A DNA stretch of 64,000 nt from Citrobacter youngae (GTDB lineage Bacteria > Pseudomonadota > Gammaproteobacteria > Enterobacterales > Enterobacteriaceae), in the NCBI RefSeq assembly GCF_003818115.1, contig NZ_RPOI01000016.1, positions 310,001-374,000 of the forward strand. The letters run 5' to 3'. The position numbers and the translations under genes are program-made. The notes under the pieces are model-generated. The model saw nothing but the letters and a program-made list of their open reading frames with translations. It ran no database searches and had not been told where the DNA came from. Positions 8,495 through 19,327 of the stretch are shown piece by piece (the first letter of the stretch is position 1; each line of letters starts with the position of its first letter).

Positions 8495-9874
8495 ATGGCG
8501 GCCAGTTTTCACGCATTTGTTCTTGCAGGTACCGGTAGCGGCTGTGGCAAAACCACGGTGACGCTGGGCTTGTTGAGCCTGATGAAAAAGCGCGGTTTAC
8601 GCGTCCAGCCATGCAAAGTCGGTCCTGATTACCTTGATACTGGCTGGCACACCGCGGTGTGCGGCACGGCTTCCCGTAATCTTGATAGCTTCATGCTACC
8701 CACCTCTACACTGAATGCCTTATTTTGCGAGCAGATGCAGCACGCGGATATTGCCGTTATCGAAGGCGTTATGGGGTTGTATGACGGCTATGGTACAGAC
8801 CCTGATTACTGCAGTACTGCGGCGATGGCGAAACAGTTAGGTTGCCCGGTCATCTTGCTGGTTGATGGTAAGGCGGTTTCCACTTCGATAGCCGCCACGG
8901 TGATGGGATTCCAGCATTTTGATCCCAGTCTGAACATTGCAGGCGTGATTGTTAATCGGGTCAACAGCGAAACACATTACCAGCTACTCAAAGTTGCCAT
9001 TGAGCGTTACTGCTCCGTGCCTGTATTAGGCTACGTTCCCCGCATGGAGGGCGTCGCGCTTCCTGAACGTCATCTGGGTTTAGTTACCGCTCGTGAGTCA
9101 GTTATCAACCAGCAGCCGTGGCAGGATTTTGCCGCGACGCTGGAACAGACGCTGGATATCGACGCGTTGTTGGCATTAAGCCAGTTAAACACCCTTCCTG
9201 TTGGCGAATGGCCCGCGCTACCGGCAGCAGACGCAGGAGCAGGGTTAACGCTGGCCATCGCCGATGACGAAGCGTTCAACTTTTACTATCCGGACAATAT
9301 TACGCTGCTGGAGCGCACGGGCCTCAATATTGTTCGTTTTAGCCCGCTGCATGATACCTGTTTACCAGACTGTCAGATGATTTGGTTAGGCGGCGGATAT
9401 CCGGAACTGCATGCTGCGGCCCTGGCCCGTAATGTCACCATGCTGGAGCAACTGCGAGCGGCGCATCAGCGTGGCGTCGCTATTTATGCAGAGTGCGGAG
9501 GGTTGATGTATCTCGGTAGCTCGCTGGAGGACAGCAACGGCGATTGCTGGCTAATGGCGGATATCATTCCTGGGCACAGCAAAATGGGCAAACGGCTGAC
9601 CCGGTTTGGCTACTGCGAGGCACAAGCCACACAGCAAACATTACTGGCAACGGCCGATGAAGTCCTGCGCGGGCATGAATTCCACTATTCCGACTTTACC
9701 CCTGAAACCCCGGCGGTGATGAATTGCCGCAAGGTGCGTGATGGCAAAACGCTGCAAGCCTGGTCCGGCGGCTGGCAGGTCGGAAACACCTTCGCCAGTT
9801 ATCTGCACGTTCATTTTGCCCAGCGCCCCGAAATGCTCAATCACTGGCTGGCCGCTGCGAGGAATGCGCTATGA
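8495..9874 (+). CDS. cbiA: Cobyrinate a,c-diamide synthase CbiA
   Basis: ATP- and glutamine-dependent amidation of the a and c side chains of cobyrinate; first gene of the cbi/cob operon. The start at 8495 gives 459 residues, the Salmonella length, and places the ATG just after the ribosome-site hairpin; the same frame stays open upstream through the riboswitch, but that part is not protein. The N-terminal synthetase domain has the P-loop GTGSGCGKTT (about 12-21). The C-terminal class I glutaminase domain carries its catalytic Cys near residue 334 (YAECGGLMYLG) and His in SYLHVHF. It overlaps cbiB by 4 bases. Confidence 0.97.
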   Translation: MAASFHAFVLAGTGSGCGKTTVTLGLLSLMKKRGLRVQPCKVGPDYLDTGWHTAVCGTASRNLDSFMLPTSTLNALFCEQMQHADIAVIEGVMGLYDGYGTDPDYCSTAAMAKQLGCPVILLVDGKAVSTSIAATVMGFQHFDPSLNIAGVIVNRVNSETHYQLLKVAIERYCSVPVLGYVPRMEGVALPERHLGLVTARESVINQQPWQDFAATLEQTLDIDALLALSQLNTLPVGEWPALPAADAGAGLTLAIADDEAFNFYYPDNITLLERTGLNIVRFSPLHDTCLPDCQMIWLGGGYPELHAAALARNVTMLEQLRAAHQRGVAIYAECGGLMYLGSSLEDSNGDCWLMADIIPGHSKMGKRLTRFGYCEAQATQQTLLATADEVLRGHEFHYSDFTPETPAVMNCRKVRDGKTLQAWSGGWQVGNTFASYLHVHFAQRPEMLNHWLAAARNAL

Positions 9875-10830
9875 CGATACTCGCATGGTGCGTTGCCTGG
9901 CTGCTGGATTTTATCATTGGTGATCCGCAGAACTGGCCTCACCCGGTGCGCTGGATCGGCAACCTTATCTCCGCAATCCAGCGCGTCATTCGGCGTTATT
10001 GCCATAGTGATAGCACGCTGAGAATCGGCGGTGCCGTGATGTGGCTCGTGGTGGTTGGTGTGACATGGGGCGTTTCCTGGGGGGGGTTGACACTGGCGAA
10101 TTCCATTCACCCGTGGCTGGGATGGGGCGTAGAGGTGTGGATGATCTTTACCGTGCTGGCGGGGCGTTGTCTGGCAAATGCTGCGCTGGATGTAGAGCGT
10201 CCATTGCGTGCCAATAATCTTGCCGAAAGTCGGGAAAAACTCTCCTGGATTGTGGGACGTGATACCTCACAGCTGCAACCAAAACAGATCAACCGCGCCG
10301 TGGTGGAAACCGTGGCGGAAAACACCGTTGACGGCATCATCGCGCCGTTGTTCTTCCTCTTACTGGGCGGTGCGCCACTGGCGATGGCCTACAAAGCGGT
10401 GAATACCCTCGATTCAATGGTGGGGTACAAACATGAAAAGTACCGTGCTATCGGCATGGTCAGCGCCCGTCTGGACGATGTCGCTAACTTTATTCCGGCA
10501 AGACTGAGCTGGCTGTTGCTGGGTGTGGCGGCGTTTTTATGCCGCCAGGACGGCGTACGCGCTTTGCAGATTGGCTGGCGTGATCGCTACAACCATAGCA
10601 GTCCAAACTGCGCATGGTCGGAAGCTGCTGTGGCCGGCGCATTAGGTATTCGCCTGGGAGGGCCCAATGACTACTTCGGCGAGCGCGTTGAAAAACCGTG
10701 GATTGGCGATCAACAACGAGACATTTCTGTAGACGACATTTCCCAAACGATTCGATTGATGTGGGTAGCATCGACCCTGGCACTGGCGCTTTTTATTGCG
10801 CTGCGCTGGCTGTGGCTCGGTGTCGCCTGA
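9871..10830 (+). CDS. cbiB: Adenosylcobinamide-phosphate synthase CbiB
   Basis: Integral membrane protein of 319 residues that attaches the aminopropanol phosphate arm to adenosylcobyric acid. Hydrophobic segments lie near residues 1-20, 50-75, 150-170, 205-225 and at the C-terminus. Family motifs are seen: FIIGDPQNWPHPVRWIG near the N-terminus and the AYKAVNTLDSMVGYKHEKYR loop near residue 175. It starts within the cbiA stop (4-base overlap). It acts late in the pathway although second in the operon. Confidence 0.96.
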   Translation: MTILAWCVAWLLDFIIGDPQNWPHPVRWIGNLISAIQRVIRRYCHSDSTLRIGGAVMWLVVVGVTWGVSWGGLTLANSIHPWLGWGVEVWMIFTVLAGRCLANAALDVERPLRANNLAESREKLSWIVGRDTSQLQPKQINRAVVETVAENTVDGIIAPLFFLLLGGAPLAMAYKAVNTLDSMVGYKHEKYRAIGMVSARLDDVANFIPARLSWLLLGVAAFLCRQDGVRALQIGWRDRYNHSSPNCAWSEAAVAGALGIRLGGPNDYFGERVEKPWIGDQQRDISVDDISQTIRLMWVASTLALALFIALRWLWLGVA

Positions 10831-10840
10831 GGACAACAAA

Positions 10841-11473
10841 ATGCACTATATCCAGCAGCCTCAAGCAATTGAGGCCAAAAGTTTCGACATCATTGGCGAG
10901 ATTATCAGTGAAACCCGCCCGGACTATCAGTTTTCCAGTCCGTTGCATGAAGCCATCATCAAGCGGGTGATCCACACCACCGCGGATTTCGACTGGCTGG
11001 ACATTCTCTGGTTTTCCAGCGATGTGCTGGAACAGTTTTGCGCTGCATTGAGTCGCCCGAGCGTGATTTATACCGATACCACGATGGCGCTTTCCGGGAT
11101 CAACAAAAACCTGCTGGCAAAATTCGGTGGCGAATGCCGCTGTTACATCAGCGACCCACGTGTGGTGCGGGCAGCAAAAGAACAGGGGATCACTCGTTCA
11201 ATGGCTGCAGTCGACATTGCCGTGAAGGAAGAGGGCGAAAAACTGTTTGTCTTTGGCAACGCGCCAACCGCGTTGTTCCGACTGCTGGAACATGATGCAC
11301 CTGTCAGCGGTGTGGTTGGCGTACCGGTAGGATTTGTTGGCGCGGCGGAGTCGAAGGACGCACTGACACAAAGTCATCTGCCCGCCATTGTCGCATTAGG
11401 TCGCAAAGGTGGCAGTAACGTCGCCGCCGCTATCGTCAACGCCATGCTTTATCACATGCAGGGGGTGCGATGA
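10841..11473 (+). CDS. cbiC: Cobalt-precorrin-8 methylmutase CbiC
   Basis: Moves the C11 methyl group to C12 to give cobyrinate. The chosen ATG ([15 protein letters not shown]) is 10 bases after cbiB with GAGGA before it and gives 210 residues, the usual length; the frame is open further upstream into cbiB. Family features: a conserved His in [10 protein letters not shown] (about residue 46), TDTTMALSG, and the C-terminal [18 protein letters not shown]. It overlaps cbiD by 4 bases. Confidence 0.96.
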   Translation: MHYIQQPQAIEAKSFDIIGEIISETRPDYQFSSPLHEAIIKRVIHTTADFDWLDILWFSSDVLEQFCAALSRPSVIYTDTTMALSGINKNLLAKFGGECRCYISDPRVVRAAKEQGITRSMAAVDIAVKEEGEKLFVFGNAPTALFRLLEHDAPVSGVVGVPVGFVGAAESKDALTQSHLPAIVALGRKGGSNVAAAIVNAMLYHMQGVR

Positions 11474-12609
11474 GCGACCAGTCCTTCGACACGCCAGTGT
11501 GGCACAACGGTAAAGCGCTGCGTAAAGGATACACCACGGGATCGTGTGCGACGGCGGCGGCAAAAGTCGCTGCGTTGATGGTGCTGCGCCAGCATCTGAT
11601 CCATCAGGTTTCCATTGTGACGCCTTCCGGGGTGACGTTATGCCTGAACGTGGAGTCACCGCATATCGAAGGGCAGCAGGCGATTGCCGCCATCCGCAAA
11701 GATGGTGGCGATGATGTGGACGCCACGCATGGGATGCTGATCTTTGCCCGCGTGACGTTAGACGATAGCAAAGAGATCGTCTTACAGGGCGGTGAAGGTG
11801 TCGGTACGGTGACCCGTAAAGGGATTGGTTTGCCGGTGGGCAGTTCGGCGATTAACCGGACACCTCGTCAGACCATTGAGTCCGCAGTACGTGAAGCGAT
11901 TGGACCAAATCGCGGGGCAAAAATTGAGATTTTTGCGCCTGAAGGTGAAGAACGGGCGCAAAAAACCTACAACTCGCGGCTGGGGATTCTGGGCGGTATT
12001 TCGATCATTGGTACCACGGGCATTGTTACGCCGATGTCAGAAGAGAGCTGGAAACGTTCGCTATCGCTGGAGCTGGAGATCAAACGCGCGGCAGGGCTGG
12101 ATCGCGTAGTACTGGTACCGGGTAATCACGGCGAACGTTTTGTGCGTGAGCAAATGGGGATCGACACACAGGTTGTGGTCACTATGAGCAACTTTGTCGG
12201 TTACATGATTGAAGAAGCGGTACGCCTGGGATTCCGCCAGATCGTGCTGGTCGGCCACCCCGGCAAACTTATCAAAATCGCGGCAGGGATCTTCCATACC
12301 CACAGTCATATCGCTGATGCCCGCATGGAAACGCTGGTGGCTCACCTCGCATTACTTGGCGCGCCGTTGGAACTGCTGACGCTGGTCAGCGACTGCGATA
12401 CCACCGAGGCGGCGATGGAACACATCGAAGCGTATGGTTTCCAGCACATTTATGACCATCTGGCCAGGCGCATCTGTATGCGCGTCCTGCAAACGTTGCG
12501 TTTTACCAAAAATCCCCCGACCTGCGACGCCATCATGTTCTCTTTTGATAACCAGGTGCTGGGGAGCAATCGCCCGATCGCCGAGATCGCTGAGGAGATG
12601 CAATGTTAA
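11470..12609 (+). CDS. cbiD: Cobalt-precorrin-5B C1-methyltransferase CbiD
   Basis: SAM-dependent C1 methylation in the anaerobic branch, specific to the early-cobalt pathway. It has 379 residues. The family start motif [19 protein letters not shown] is near residue 17, with further family blocks [18 protein letters not shown] and GNHGERF. It is unrelated to the canonical corrin methyltransferase fold. It overlaps cbiC by 4 and cbiE by 7 bases. Its presence with cbiG and cbiK marks the oxygen-independent route. Confidence 0.96.
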   Translation: MSDQSFDTPVWHNGKALRKGYTTGSCATAAAKVAALMVLRQHLIHQVSIVTPSGVTLCLNVESPHIEGQQAIAAIRKDGGDDVDATHGMLIFARVTLDDSKEIVLQGGEGVGTVTRKGIGLPVGSSAINRTPRQTIESAVREAIGPNRGAKIEIFAPEGEERAQKTYNSRLGILGGISIIGTTGIVTPMSEESWKRSLSLELEIKRAAGLDRVVLVPGNHGERFVREQMGIDTQVVVTMSNFVGYMIEEAVRLGFRQIVLVGHPGKLIKIAAGIFHTHSHIADARMETLVAHLALLGAPLELLTLVSDCDTTEAAMEHIEAYGFQHIYDHLARRICMRVLQTLRFTKNPPTCDAIMFSFDNQVLGSNRPIAEIAEEMQC

Positions 12610-13208
12610 CCGTTGTAGGGATGGGGCCCGCAGGGTTGCATTTGATGACGCCGGTGGCGCGCGATGCGGTTGCAATGGCCGATGTGCTGATCGGTGGCAA
12701 GCGACATCTGCAGCAGTTCCCGGATTTTGCCGGTGAGCGGTTTGCTCTTGGCGCCAATATTCCAGAGCTATTGAACTGGATAGGCGAACATCAGGCGCAA
12801 AACGTGGTGGTGCTGGCATCCGGCGACCCGCTGTTCTACGGCATTGGCACGCGGATGGTGGCGCATTTTGGTATTGAAAATGTGCGCATTATTCCCGGCA
12901 TTAGCGCGGTGCAGTATCTGTGTGCGCAAGCGGGTATTGATATGAACGACATGTGGCTCACCAGTAGCCATGGTCGCAGCGTCTGTTTCGATGAACTGGC
13001 GCGACATAACAAGGTTGCGATGGTGACCGACGCGCTGTGTGGTCCGCGTGAAATTGCACAGCAGTTGGTTGCCAGAGGCAAAGGACATCGCTGGATGGTG
13101 ATTGGCGAAAACCTGGCGATGGACAATGAGCGTATCCACTGCCTGCCTGTGAGCAAAATTACAGCCGACTATGACATGAATGCAGTGGTGATACTCGATG
13201 AAAGATGA
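12603..13208 (+). CDS. cbiE: Cobalt-precorrin-7 C5-methyltransferase CbiE
   Basis: Canonical corrin methyltransferase, 201 residues. It opens with the glycine-rich [17 protein letters not shown] and carries the family signature [10 protein letters not shown] (about 70-79) and [11 protein letters not shown]. It methylates C5. CbiE and CbiT are the two halves of aerobic CobL; here they are separate genes overlapping by 11 bases. Confidence 0.96.
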   Translation: MLTVVGMGPAGLHLMTPVARDAVAMADVLIGGKRHLQQFPDFAGERFALGANIPELLNWIGEHQAQNVVVLASGDPLFYGIGTRMVAHFGIENVRIIPGISAVQYLCAQAGIDMNDMWLTSSHGRSVCFDELARHNKVAMVTDALCGPREIAQQLVARGKGHRWMVIGENLAMDNERIHCLPVSKITADYDMNAVVILDER

Positions 13209-13767
13209 GCTTTTTCTACGTGGAGAGAAAGTGCCGATGACCAAAGAAGCGGTACGCGCACTTGCCCTCTCAAAACTTGAATTACACCGCGCCAGTCACC
13301 TGATTGATATTGGTGCCGGAACCGGCAGCGTGTCGATAGAAGCCGCGCTGCAATACCCAGGATTACGCGTGACGGCAATTGAGCGTAATCCGGATGCGCT
13401 CAGGCTGCTGGACGAAAACCGTCAGCATTTTGCCTGCGCAAATATCGACATTTTTCCAGGTATCGCGCCGATGACTATCGCGGAAAAAGCCGATGCCATT
13501 TTTATGGGCGGCAGCGGCGGCCATTTGACCGAACTGATTGACTGGTCAATGCGTCAATTGCATCCCGCAGGGCGGTTGGTGATGACATTTATCCTTCAGG
13601 AAAACCTCAACACCGCGCTGGCTCATCTGGACCGTCCTGGCGTACAGGGCGTGGATTGCCTGCAACTGCAGGTTTCCTCACTTACCACGCTGGGTAGTGG
13701 TCACTATTTCAAACCGAATAACCCCGTATTTGTTATCGCCTGTCAGAAGGAAGGAACCCATGTCTGA
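13198..13767 (+). CDS. cbiT: Cobalt-precorrin-6B C15-methyltransferase (decarboxylating) CbiT
   Basis: Methylates C15 and decarboxylates the C12 acetate chain. It has 189 residues of Rossmann-type class I methyltransferase fold, with the SAM loop [16 protein letters not shown] (about 38-53), [12 protein letters not shown] and IFMGGSGGH. This differs in fold from the other Cbi methylases. The ATG at 13198 sits inside the cbiE end, and the gene overlaps cbiF by 8 bases. Confidence 0.96.
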   Translation: MKDELFLRGEKVPMTKEAVRALALSKLELHRASHLIDIGAGTGSVSIEAALQYPGLRVTAIERNPDALRLLDENRQHFACANIDIFPGIAPMTIAEKADAIFMGGSGGHLTELIDWSMRQLHPAGRLVMTFILQENLNTALAHLDRPGVQGVDCLQLQVSSLTTLGSGHYFKPNNPVFVIACQKEGTHV

Positions 13768-14533
13768 GATTTTTGATCCCCGTAGTGTGTGGTTTGTTGG
13801 CGCAGGTCCTGGCGATCGCGAGCTGATTACCCTCAAAGGGTACCGGTTGCTCCAGCAGGCACAGGTAGTTATCTATGCCGGATCGCTGATTAACACTGAA
13901 TTACTGGAATATTGCCCGGCCGGAGCGGAATGTCATGACAGCGCCGAACTGCATCTGGAGCAGATCCTTGATCTGATGGAAGCGGGTGTGAAAGCCGGTA
14001 AAACCGTCGTGCGTTTGCAAACCGGTGATGTTTCCTTATATGGCTCCGTGCGTGAGCAAGGCGAAGAGTTGACTAAACGCGGGATCGACTGGCAGGTGGT
14101 GCCTGGCGTTAGCGCATTCCTGGGTGCGGCTGCGGAGTTGGGCGTCGAGTATACCGTACCGGAAGTGTCGCAGAGTTTGATCATTACCCGTCTGGAAGGT
14201 CGCACGCCGGTACCGGAACGTGAACAACTGGAGTCGTTTGCCAGTCACCAGACATCGATGGCGATTTATCTTTCCGTCCAACGTATCCACCGGGTTGCTG
14301 AGCGTCTGATTGAAGGCGGTTACCCGGCGGCCACGCCAGTGGCGGTGATCTACAAGGCAACCTGGCCGGAAAGTCAGACCGTGCGCGGTACCCTGGCAGA
14401 TATTGGCGACAAAGTTCGCGACGCAGGGATCCGTAAAACGGCGCTCATTCTGGTCGGTAATTTCCTGGGCTCGGAGTATCACTACTCCAAACTCTATGCG
14501 GCGGATTTTAGCCATGAATACCGTAAAGCCTGA
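13760..14533 (+). CDS. cbiF: Cobalt-precorrin-4 C11-methyltransferase CbiF
   Basis: Canonical SAM-dependent methylase acting at C11, 257 residues. The chosen ATG ([18 protein letters not shown]) follows GGAAGGAA and gives the Salmonella length; the frame extends upstream inside cbiT but without family similarity. Motifs: [31 protein letters not shown] and the [14 protein letters not shown] loop. The end overlaps the next gene, cbiG, by 20 bases. Confidence 0.97.
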   Translation: MSEIFDPRSVWFVGAGPGDRELITLKGYRLLQQAQVVIYAGSLINTELLEYCPAGAECHDSAELHLEQILDLMEAGVKAGKTVVRLQTGDVSLYGSVREQGEELTKRGIDWQVVPGVSAFLGAAAELGVEYTVPEVSQSLIITRLEGRTPVPEREQLESFASHQTSMAIYLSVQRIHRVAERLIEGGYPAATPVAVIYKATWPESQTVRGTLADIGDKVRDAGIRKTALILVGNFLGSEYHYSKLYAADFSHEYRKA

Positions 14534-15569
14534 ATCACTTGCGCTATTTTGCCTGACCCCCGGCGGCGTTGTGCTTGCTAAACGTCTGGCGGCGATGCTG
14601 CCGGTAACCTGTTTTACCAGTGAAAAGCTGCTGGAGGAAGGGTTTATTCCCTTCGAAAACGGCTTTGCTAATACCGCCCGCGAAGCGTTTGCGAATTACT
14701 CGGCGCTGATTTTTATCGGGGCGACCGGCATTGCGGTGCGCGTGCTGGCCCCGCTGGTCAACGACAAATTTTGCGATCCGGCAGTGGTGGTCATTGATGA
14801 ACGTGCCCAGCATGTCATTAGCCTGCTCTCCGGTCATGCGGGAGGAGCTAATGCTCTGGCGCGTTATCTGGCGGGGATGCTGGGGGCCGACCCGGTCATT
14901 ACCACCGCGACGGATGTTAACGATATGGCGGCGCTGGACACGCTGGCGTTTCAGTTAAATGCCCGTATGAATGATTTCCGCTCGGCGGTCAAAATTGTTA
15001 ACCAGATGCTGGTCAGCAACAAACGGGTTGGTCTGTGGTGGGACGACGAACTGGCACAGGACGTCAGCCATTGCGACCGCCGTGGATTTATCACGGTGAC
15101 CGACCTCAATCAGCTTCCTGAACTGGATGCGCTGATTTGTATTACCTTGCGCAACAATCTGCCTGAGCTGCCAGTTGTGCACTGGAAGCTGGTACCGCAG
15201 CGAGTGGTTGCCGGAATTGGCTGTCGTCGGGATACGCCGTTTCCACTGTTAGCAGCGCTACTGGCACGTCAACTCGAAGCACAGCGCTTCGACCCGCTGG
15301 CGTTAAAAGCCATTGGCAGCATCACGCTGAAAAAAGACGAACAAGGGCTTATCCAGTTGGCCTCCTGTTGCCGCGTGCCTTTCGAAACCTTTACCGCTGA
15401 CGCGCTGCGTGAGCATGAACACCGTTTTCCGGCCTCATCGTTTGTTCGCAAAACGGTGGGTACAGGAAGCGTTTCCGGTCCTGCAGCCTGGCTGCTGAGC
15501 CACGGACAACTGTTAGGCGAGACCCTGCGAGAACAGGGCGTCACGATCACTTTGGGAGTTTCACACTGA
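14514..15569 (+). CDS. cbiG: Cobalt-precorrin-5A hydrolase CbiG
   Basis: Opens the delta-lactone of cobalt-precorrin-5A, releasing the C20 carbon as acetaldehyde, the ring-contraction step of the anaerobic route. The chosen ATG ([18 protein letters not shown]) gives 351 residues, the expected length; it lies 20 bases inside cbiF. Family blocks: [45 protein letters not shown] and the C-terminal [15 protein letters not shown]. It meets cbiH at TGATG. Confidence 0.96.
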   Translation: MNTVKPESLALFCLTPGGVVLAKRLAAMLPVTCFTSEKLLEEGFIPFENGFANTAREAFANYSALIFIGATGIAVRVLAPLVNDKFCDPAVVVIDERAQHVISLLSGHAGGANALARYLAGMLGADPVITTATDVNDMAALDTLAFQLNARMNDFRSAVKIVNQMLVSNKRVGLWWDDELAQDVSHCDRRGFITVTDLNQLPELDALICITLRNNLPELPVVHWKLVPQRVVAGIGCRRDTPFPLLAALLARQLEAQRFDPLALKAIGSITLKKDEQGLIQLASCCRVPFETFTADALREHEHRFPASSFVRKTVGTGSVSGPAAWLLSHGQLLGETLREQGVTITLGVSH

Positions 15570-16294
15570 TGTTAAGCGTAATTGGAATTGGCCCTGGCTC
15601 GCAGGCAATGATGACCATGGAAGCCGTTGAAGCATTGCAGGCAGCGGAAATCATCGTGGGTTATAAAACCTACACCCATCTGGTAAAAGCGTTCACAGGC
15701 GACAAGCAGGTGATCAAAACCGGGATGTGCAAAGAGATTGAACGCTGTCAGGCGGCGATCGAACTGGCGCAGGCGGGTCACAACGTGGCGTTGATCAGCA
15801 GCGGTGACGCTGGGATTTATGGTATGGCCGGGCTGGTACTCGAACTGGTCAGCAAGCAAAAGCTGGACGTTGAGGTCCGGTTGATACCTGGCATGACCGC
15901 AAGTATTGCCGCCGCTTCTTTGCTGGGTGCGCCGCTAATGCACGACTTCTGCCACATCAGCTTAAGCGATCTGTTAACGCCATGGCCGGTTATCGAAAAA
16001 CGCATTATTGCTGCCGGTGAAGCTGACTTCGTTATCTGTTTCTACAACCCACGCAGCCGGGGTCGCGAAGGACATCTGGCGCGTGCATTTGAACTGCTTT
16101 CCGCCAGCAAGAGCGCACAAACGCCGGTTGGTATTGTGAAGTCAGCCGGACGTAAAAAGCAGGAAAAATGGCTGACCACGCTCGGTGATATGGATTTTGA
16201 ACCGGTGGATATGACCAGTCTGGTGATCGTGGGCAATAAAACAACCTATGTTCAGGACGGCCTGATGATCACGCCACGAGGTTATGTGCTGTGA
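15569..16294 (+). CDS. cbiH: Cobalt-precorrin-3B C17-methyltransferase CbiH
   Basis: Ring-contracting SAM-dependent C17 methylase, 241 residues. Canonical corrin methylase motifs: [16 protein letters not shown] at the N-terminus, LISSGDAGIYGMAGLVLE (about 75-92), PGMTASIAAASLLGAPLMHD and FYNPRSRGR. It shares one base with cbiG and four with cbiJ (GTGA), so its translation is coupled on both sides. Confidence 0.96.
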   Translation: MLSVIGIGPGSQAMMTMEAVEALQAAEIIVGYKTYTHLVKAFTGDKQVIKTGMCKEIERCQAAIELAQAGHNVALISSGDAGIYGMAGLVLELVSKQKLDVEVRLIPGMTASIAAASLLGAPLMHDFCHISLSDLLTPWPVIEKRIIAAGEADFVICFYNPRSRGREGHLARAFELLSASKSAQTPVGIVKSAGRKKQEKWLTTLGDMDFEPVDMTSLVIVGNKTTYVQDGLMITPRGYVL

Positions 16295-17076
16295 ATTATG
16301 GTGATGTGCTGGTCATGGGCGGCACCAGCGACGCGCGCATGCTGTGCCAGCAACTGGATGCGGCAAACGTGGCTTACACCCTGTCAGTTGCGACCCCGAC
16401 GGGAAAGCAGCTTGCGGGAGACATCAAAGGTCAGGTGCGCTGCGGGCGTCTGGAACGTGAGCAAATGATTGCCTGGCTTCAGGAAAATCGGACGCGCTGG
16501 GTGATCGATGCCTCGCATCCTTACGCCGAGGTGGTGAGCCGCAACATCATGAATGCCTGCGAAGCGGCGGGCGTACTGCTGAGTCGCTATCAGCGCCCTG
16601 AACAGTTAAGCGGTTTAACCCACCCGCACTTGTATACCGTACAGAGCATTCAGCAAGCCAGCGAGGTTGCGCGGCGCTTCGGTGACCGCGTGCTGCTGAC
16701 GACCGGCAGTAAAGATCTGGCCATCTGGCGCGAAGAGTTGCCTGAAAAAACGTTGCTGGCGCGCGTCCTGCCTGTACCCGAAGTCATTCAGCAATGCGCG
16801 GACCTGGGATTTGGCGTCGGTGAGATCTTTGCGCTGTGCGGACCGTTTAGCGCCGAGTTCAACGCTGCGTTTTATCGCCAGTGTCAGGCTGATGTGGTGA
16901 TCACTAAGGCATCAGGCGCGGAAGGGGGTTATCAGGAAAAAGTGCAACCCTGTCTGGATGCCGGTATCCCCTGCATCGTGATTACACGCCCGGCACCGTT
17001 GGTGACGGGAGAAGAATTACTGGAAAGTCAGGCTGCCTTTGCGGCGCGTTTAACGCGCTGGCTGGCCGCGGCTTAA
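16291..17076 (+). CDS. cbiJ: Cobalt-precorrin-6A reductase CbiJ
   Basis: NADH-dependent reduction of the corrin macrocycle after C1 methylation. It has 261 residues and starts with GTG inside the cbiH stop (GTGA overlap). The N-terminal motif VLVMGGTSDARMLCQQL is the nucleotide-binding loop. Further family blocks are VIDASHPYAEVVSRN, LLTTGSKDLAIW, CGPFSAEFN and TKASGAEGGYQEKV. The GTG start agrees with the expected N-terminus MN-GDVLV. Confidence 0.96.
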   Translation: MNYGDVLVMGGTSDARMLCQQLDAANVAYTLSVATPTGKQLAGDIKGQVRCGRLEREQMIAWLQENRTRWVIDASHPYAEVVSRNIMNACEAAGVLLSRYQRPEQLSGLTHPHLYTVQSIQQASEVARRFGDRVLLTTGSKDLAIWREELPEKTLLARVLPVPEVIQQCADLGFGVGEIFALCGPFSAEFNAAFYRQCQADVVITKASGAEGGYQEKVQPCLDAGIPCIVITRPAPLVTGEELLESQAAFAARLTRWLAAA

Positions 17077-17086
17077 GGAGTTAGAG

Positions 17087-17881
17087 ATGAAAAAGGCGCT
17101 TCTGGTGGTCAGCTTTGGCACCAGCTATCACGACACCTGCGAGAAGAATATTGTGGCCTGTGAGCGCGATCTTGCAGGCAGTTGCCCTGACCGCGACCTG
17201 TTCCGGGCGTTTACCTCAGGGATGATTATCCGCAAGCTCAAGCAGCGGGACGGCATTGAAATCGACACGCCGCTGCAGGCGCTGCAAAAGCTGGCGGAGC
17301 AGGGGTATCAGGATGTCGCGATTCAGTCGCTGCACATCATCAACGGCGACGAATACGAAAAAATTGTCCGCGAAGTACAAAGTATGCGCCCGCTGTTTTC
17401 TCGCCTGACGCTGGGTGTACCACTACTGAGCAGCGTTGAAGATTACGCACAGCTGATGCTGGCGCTGCAACAGCAGATGCCGGCGCTTGGCGAAAATGAA
17501 AAAGTGGTCTTTATGGGGCACGGGGCCAGCCATCACGCCTTTGCTGCCTATGCCTGTCTTGACCACATGATGACGGCGCAGCGCTTCCCGGCTCGCGTAG
17601 GTGCAGTGGAAAGCTACCCGGAAGTTGAGGTGCTGATCGAAAGCTTAGGTCAGGAAGGCGTGACGGCGGTTCATCTAATGCCGCTAATGCTGGTTGCAGG
17701 CGACCACGCTATCAATGATATGGCCTCCGATGAAGAGGATTCGTGGAAAACGTTGTTTAACGCAGCAGGCATTCCAGCTACGCCATGGCTCAGCGGTCTG
17801 GGTGAGAATCCGGCGGTTCGTGCCATGTTCGTCGCCCATTTACAGCAAGCGCTGAACGTAGCGTTGGAGGAAGCAGCATGA
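17087..17881 (+). CDS. cbiK: Sirohydrochlorin cobaltochelatase CbiK (anaerobic)
   Basis: Inserts Co(II) into sirohydrochlorin without ATP, committing the pathway to cobalamin. It has 264 residues of class II chelatase fold. The metal-binding residues known from Salmonella fall at the same positions: His145 (VVFMGHGASHH) and His207 (MLVAGDHAIND). The N-terminus MKKALLVVSFGTSYHDTCE is typical. The ATG follows AAGGAG, 10 bases after cbiJ, and the gene overlaps cbiL by 4. Confidence 0.97.
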   Translation: MKKALLVVSFGTSYHDTCEKNIVACERDLAGSCPDRDLFRAFTSGMIIRKLKQRDGIEIDTPLQALQKLAEQGYQDVAIQSLHIINGDEYEKIVREVQSMRPLFSRLTLGVPLLSSVEDYAQLMLALQQQMPALGENEKVVFMGHGASHHAFAAYACLDHMMTAQRFPARVGAVESYPEVEVLIESLGQEGVTAVHLMPLMLVAGDHAINDMASDEEDSWKTLFNAAGIPATPWLSGLGENPAVRAMFVAHLQQALNVALEEAA

Positions 17882-18591
17882 GTGGCAAATTGTATGCACT
17901 GAGCACCGGGCCTGGTGCTGCCGATCTGATAACCGTGCGCGCAGCACGCACGCTTGGGGCGCTGGATATTCTTTATGCGCCAGCCGGGCGTAAAGGTGGC
18001 GATAGTCTGGCGTTGTCGATTGTGCGGGAGTATATCGGTGAGCAGACCGAGGTTCGCTGCTGCCATTTCCCGATGAGTGCCGACAGTGCTGAAAAAGAGG
18101 CCGTCTGGGATGAGGTCGCTGCTGCGTTGGTACAGGAAGTGGAAGCGGGTAAACAGGTAGGTTTTATTACCCTCGGCGACGCCATGCTGTTCAGCACCTG
18201 GGTCTTTTTACTGCAGCGCATTGGTTCGCCTGACTGGTTAGAAATCGTCCCGGGCGTGACCTCTTTCGCTGCGATTGCCGCGCGTTCGAAAACTCCGCTC
18301 GCCATGGAGCAACAATCGCTGGCAGTGGTCTCCTGTACCGCGCCGGAAGCTGAAATTCAGCAGGCGTTAAAGCAGCATGACAGCCTGGTGCTGATGAAAG
18401 TGTACGGTCGTTTTGCGCGCATCAAAGCGCTGCTGCAACAAGAAGGCTTGTTGGACTGTGCACTGATGATGTCTGAAGCCACGCTGCCGGGCGAGCAGTG
18501 CTGGCGCCATCTCGACGAGGTGAGCGACGATCAGCCGCTGCCTTATTTCTCGACCATTCTGGTCAACAAACAGTGGGAGTATGCACAATGA
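17878..18591 (+). CDS. cbiL: Cobalt-precorrin-2 C20-methyltransferase CbiL
   Basis: First methylase after cobalt insertion, acting at C20; 237 residues. It opens [20 protein letters not shown], the family variant of the glycine-rich loop. Further motifs are [33 protein letters not shown] and [15 protein letters not shown]. It overlaps cbiK and cbiM by 4 bases each, placing it directly after the chelatase whose product it uses. Confidence 0.96.
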   Translation: MSGKLYALSTGPGAADLITVRAARTLGALDILYAPAGRKGGDSLALSIVREYIGEQTEVRCCHFPMSADSAEKEAVWDEVAAALVQEVEAGKQVGFITLGDAMLFSTWVFLLQRIGSPDWLEIVPGVTSFAAIAARSKTPLAMEQQSLAVVSCTAPEAEIQQALKQHDSLVLMKVYGRFARIKALLQQEGLLDCALMMSEATLPGEQCWRHLDEVSDDQPLPYFSTILVNKQWEYAQ

Positions 18592-19325
18592 AGCTTGAAC
18601 AACAGCTAAAACAGCTGTCTTTCAGCGGGTTGGCAGCGGCGCTATTACTGATGATTGTTCCTGAGCAAGCGTTCGCGATGCACATTATGGAAGGTTTTCT
18701 GCCGCCAATGTGGGCGCTGGCATGGTGGCTGCTGTTTTTACCCTGCCTGTGGTACGGGCTGGTGCGCCTGCGCCAAATCGTGCAGGAAGATAATCACCAG
18801 AAAGTTTTACTGGCACTGTGCGGCGCCTTTATTTTTGTGCTGTCGGCGCTGAAAATTCCTTCCGTTACCGGAAGTTGTTCACACCCTACCGGCGTAGGCC
18901 TGGCGGTTATCCTGTTTGGACCAGGCGTAGTGGCCATCCTCGGGGCAATCGTTTTGCTGTTCCAGGCTCTGCTGCTGGCGCACGGTGGTTTGACGACGCT
19001 TGGCGCTAACGGTATGTCGATGGCGGTAATCGGCCCGGTTGTTGGGTATATGGTGTGGAAGTTGGCCTGTCGTGCGGGGTTCCGCCGTGATGTTTGCGTC
19101 TTCTTGTGCGCGATGCTGGCGGATCTTGTCACCTATTTCGTCACCTCAGTGCAACTGGGCGTGGCGTTCCCGGATCCGTCTGCTGGCGCTACCGGTTCAA
19201 TCATTAAGTTCATGGGAATTTTCTGTCTGACGCAGATCCCCATCGCGATTGCGGAAGGGTTACTCACCGTGCTGATTTACGATCAGCTAACCAAACGCCA
19301 GTTAATAACCGCACAAGGACATTAA
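18588..19325 (+). CDS. cbiM: Cobalt ECF transporter S component CbiM
   Basis: Substrate-specific membrane component of the CbiMNQO cobalt importer; 245 residues from the ATG overlapping the cbiL stop. An N-terminal signal segment (about 1-33) ends at EQAFA before [10 protein letters not shown]. In this family the freed Met-His N-terminus and a later His bind Co(II). About six membrane segments follow, with [18 protein letters not shown] as a conserved loop. It supplies cobalt to CbiK. Confidence 0.96.
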   Translation: MKLEQQLKQLSFSGLAAALLLMIVPEQAFAMHIMEGFLPPMWALAWWLLFLPCLWYGLVRLRQIVQEDNHQKVLLALCGAFIFVLSALKIPSVTGSCSHPTGVGLAVILFGPGVVAILGAIVLLFQALLLAHGGLTTLGANGMSMAVIGPVVGYMVWKLACRAGFRRDVCVFLCAMLADLVTYFVTSVQLGVAFPDPSAGATGSIIKFMGIFCLTQIPIAIAEGLLTVLIYDQLTKRQLITAQGH

Positions 19326-19327
19326 CG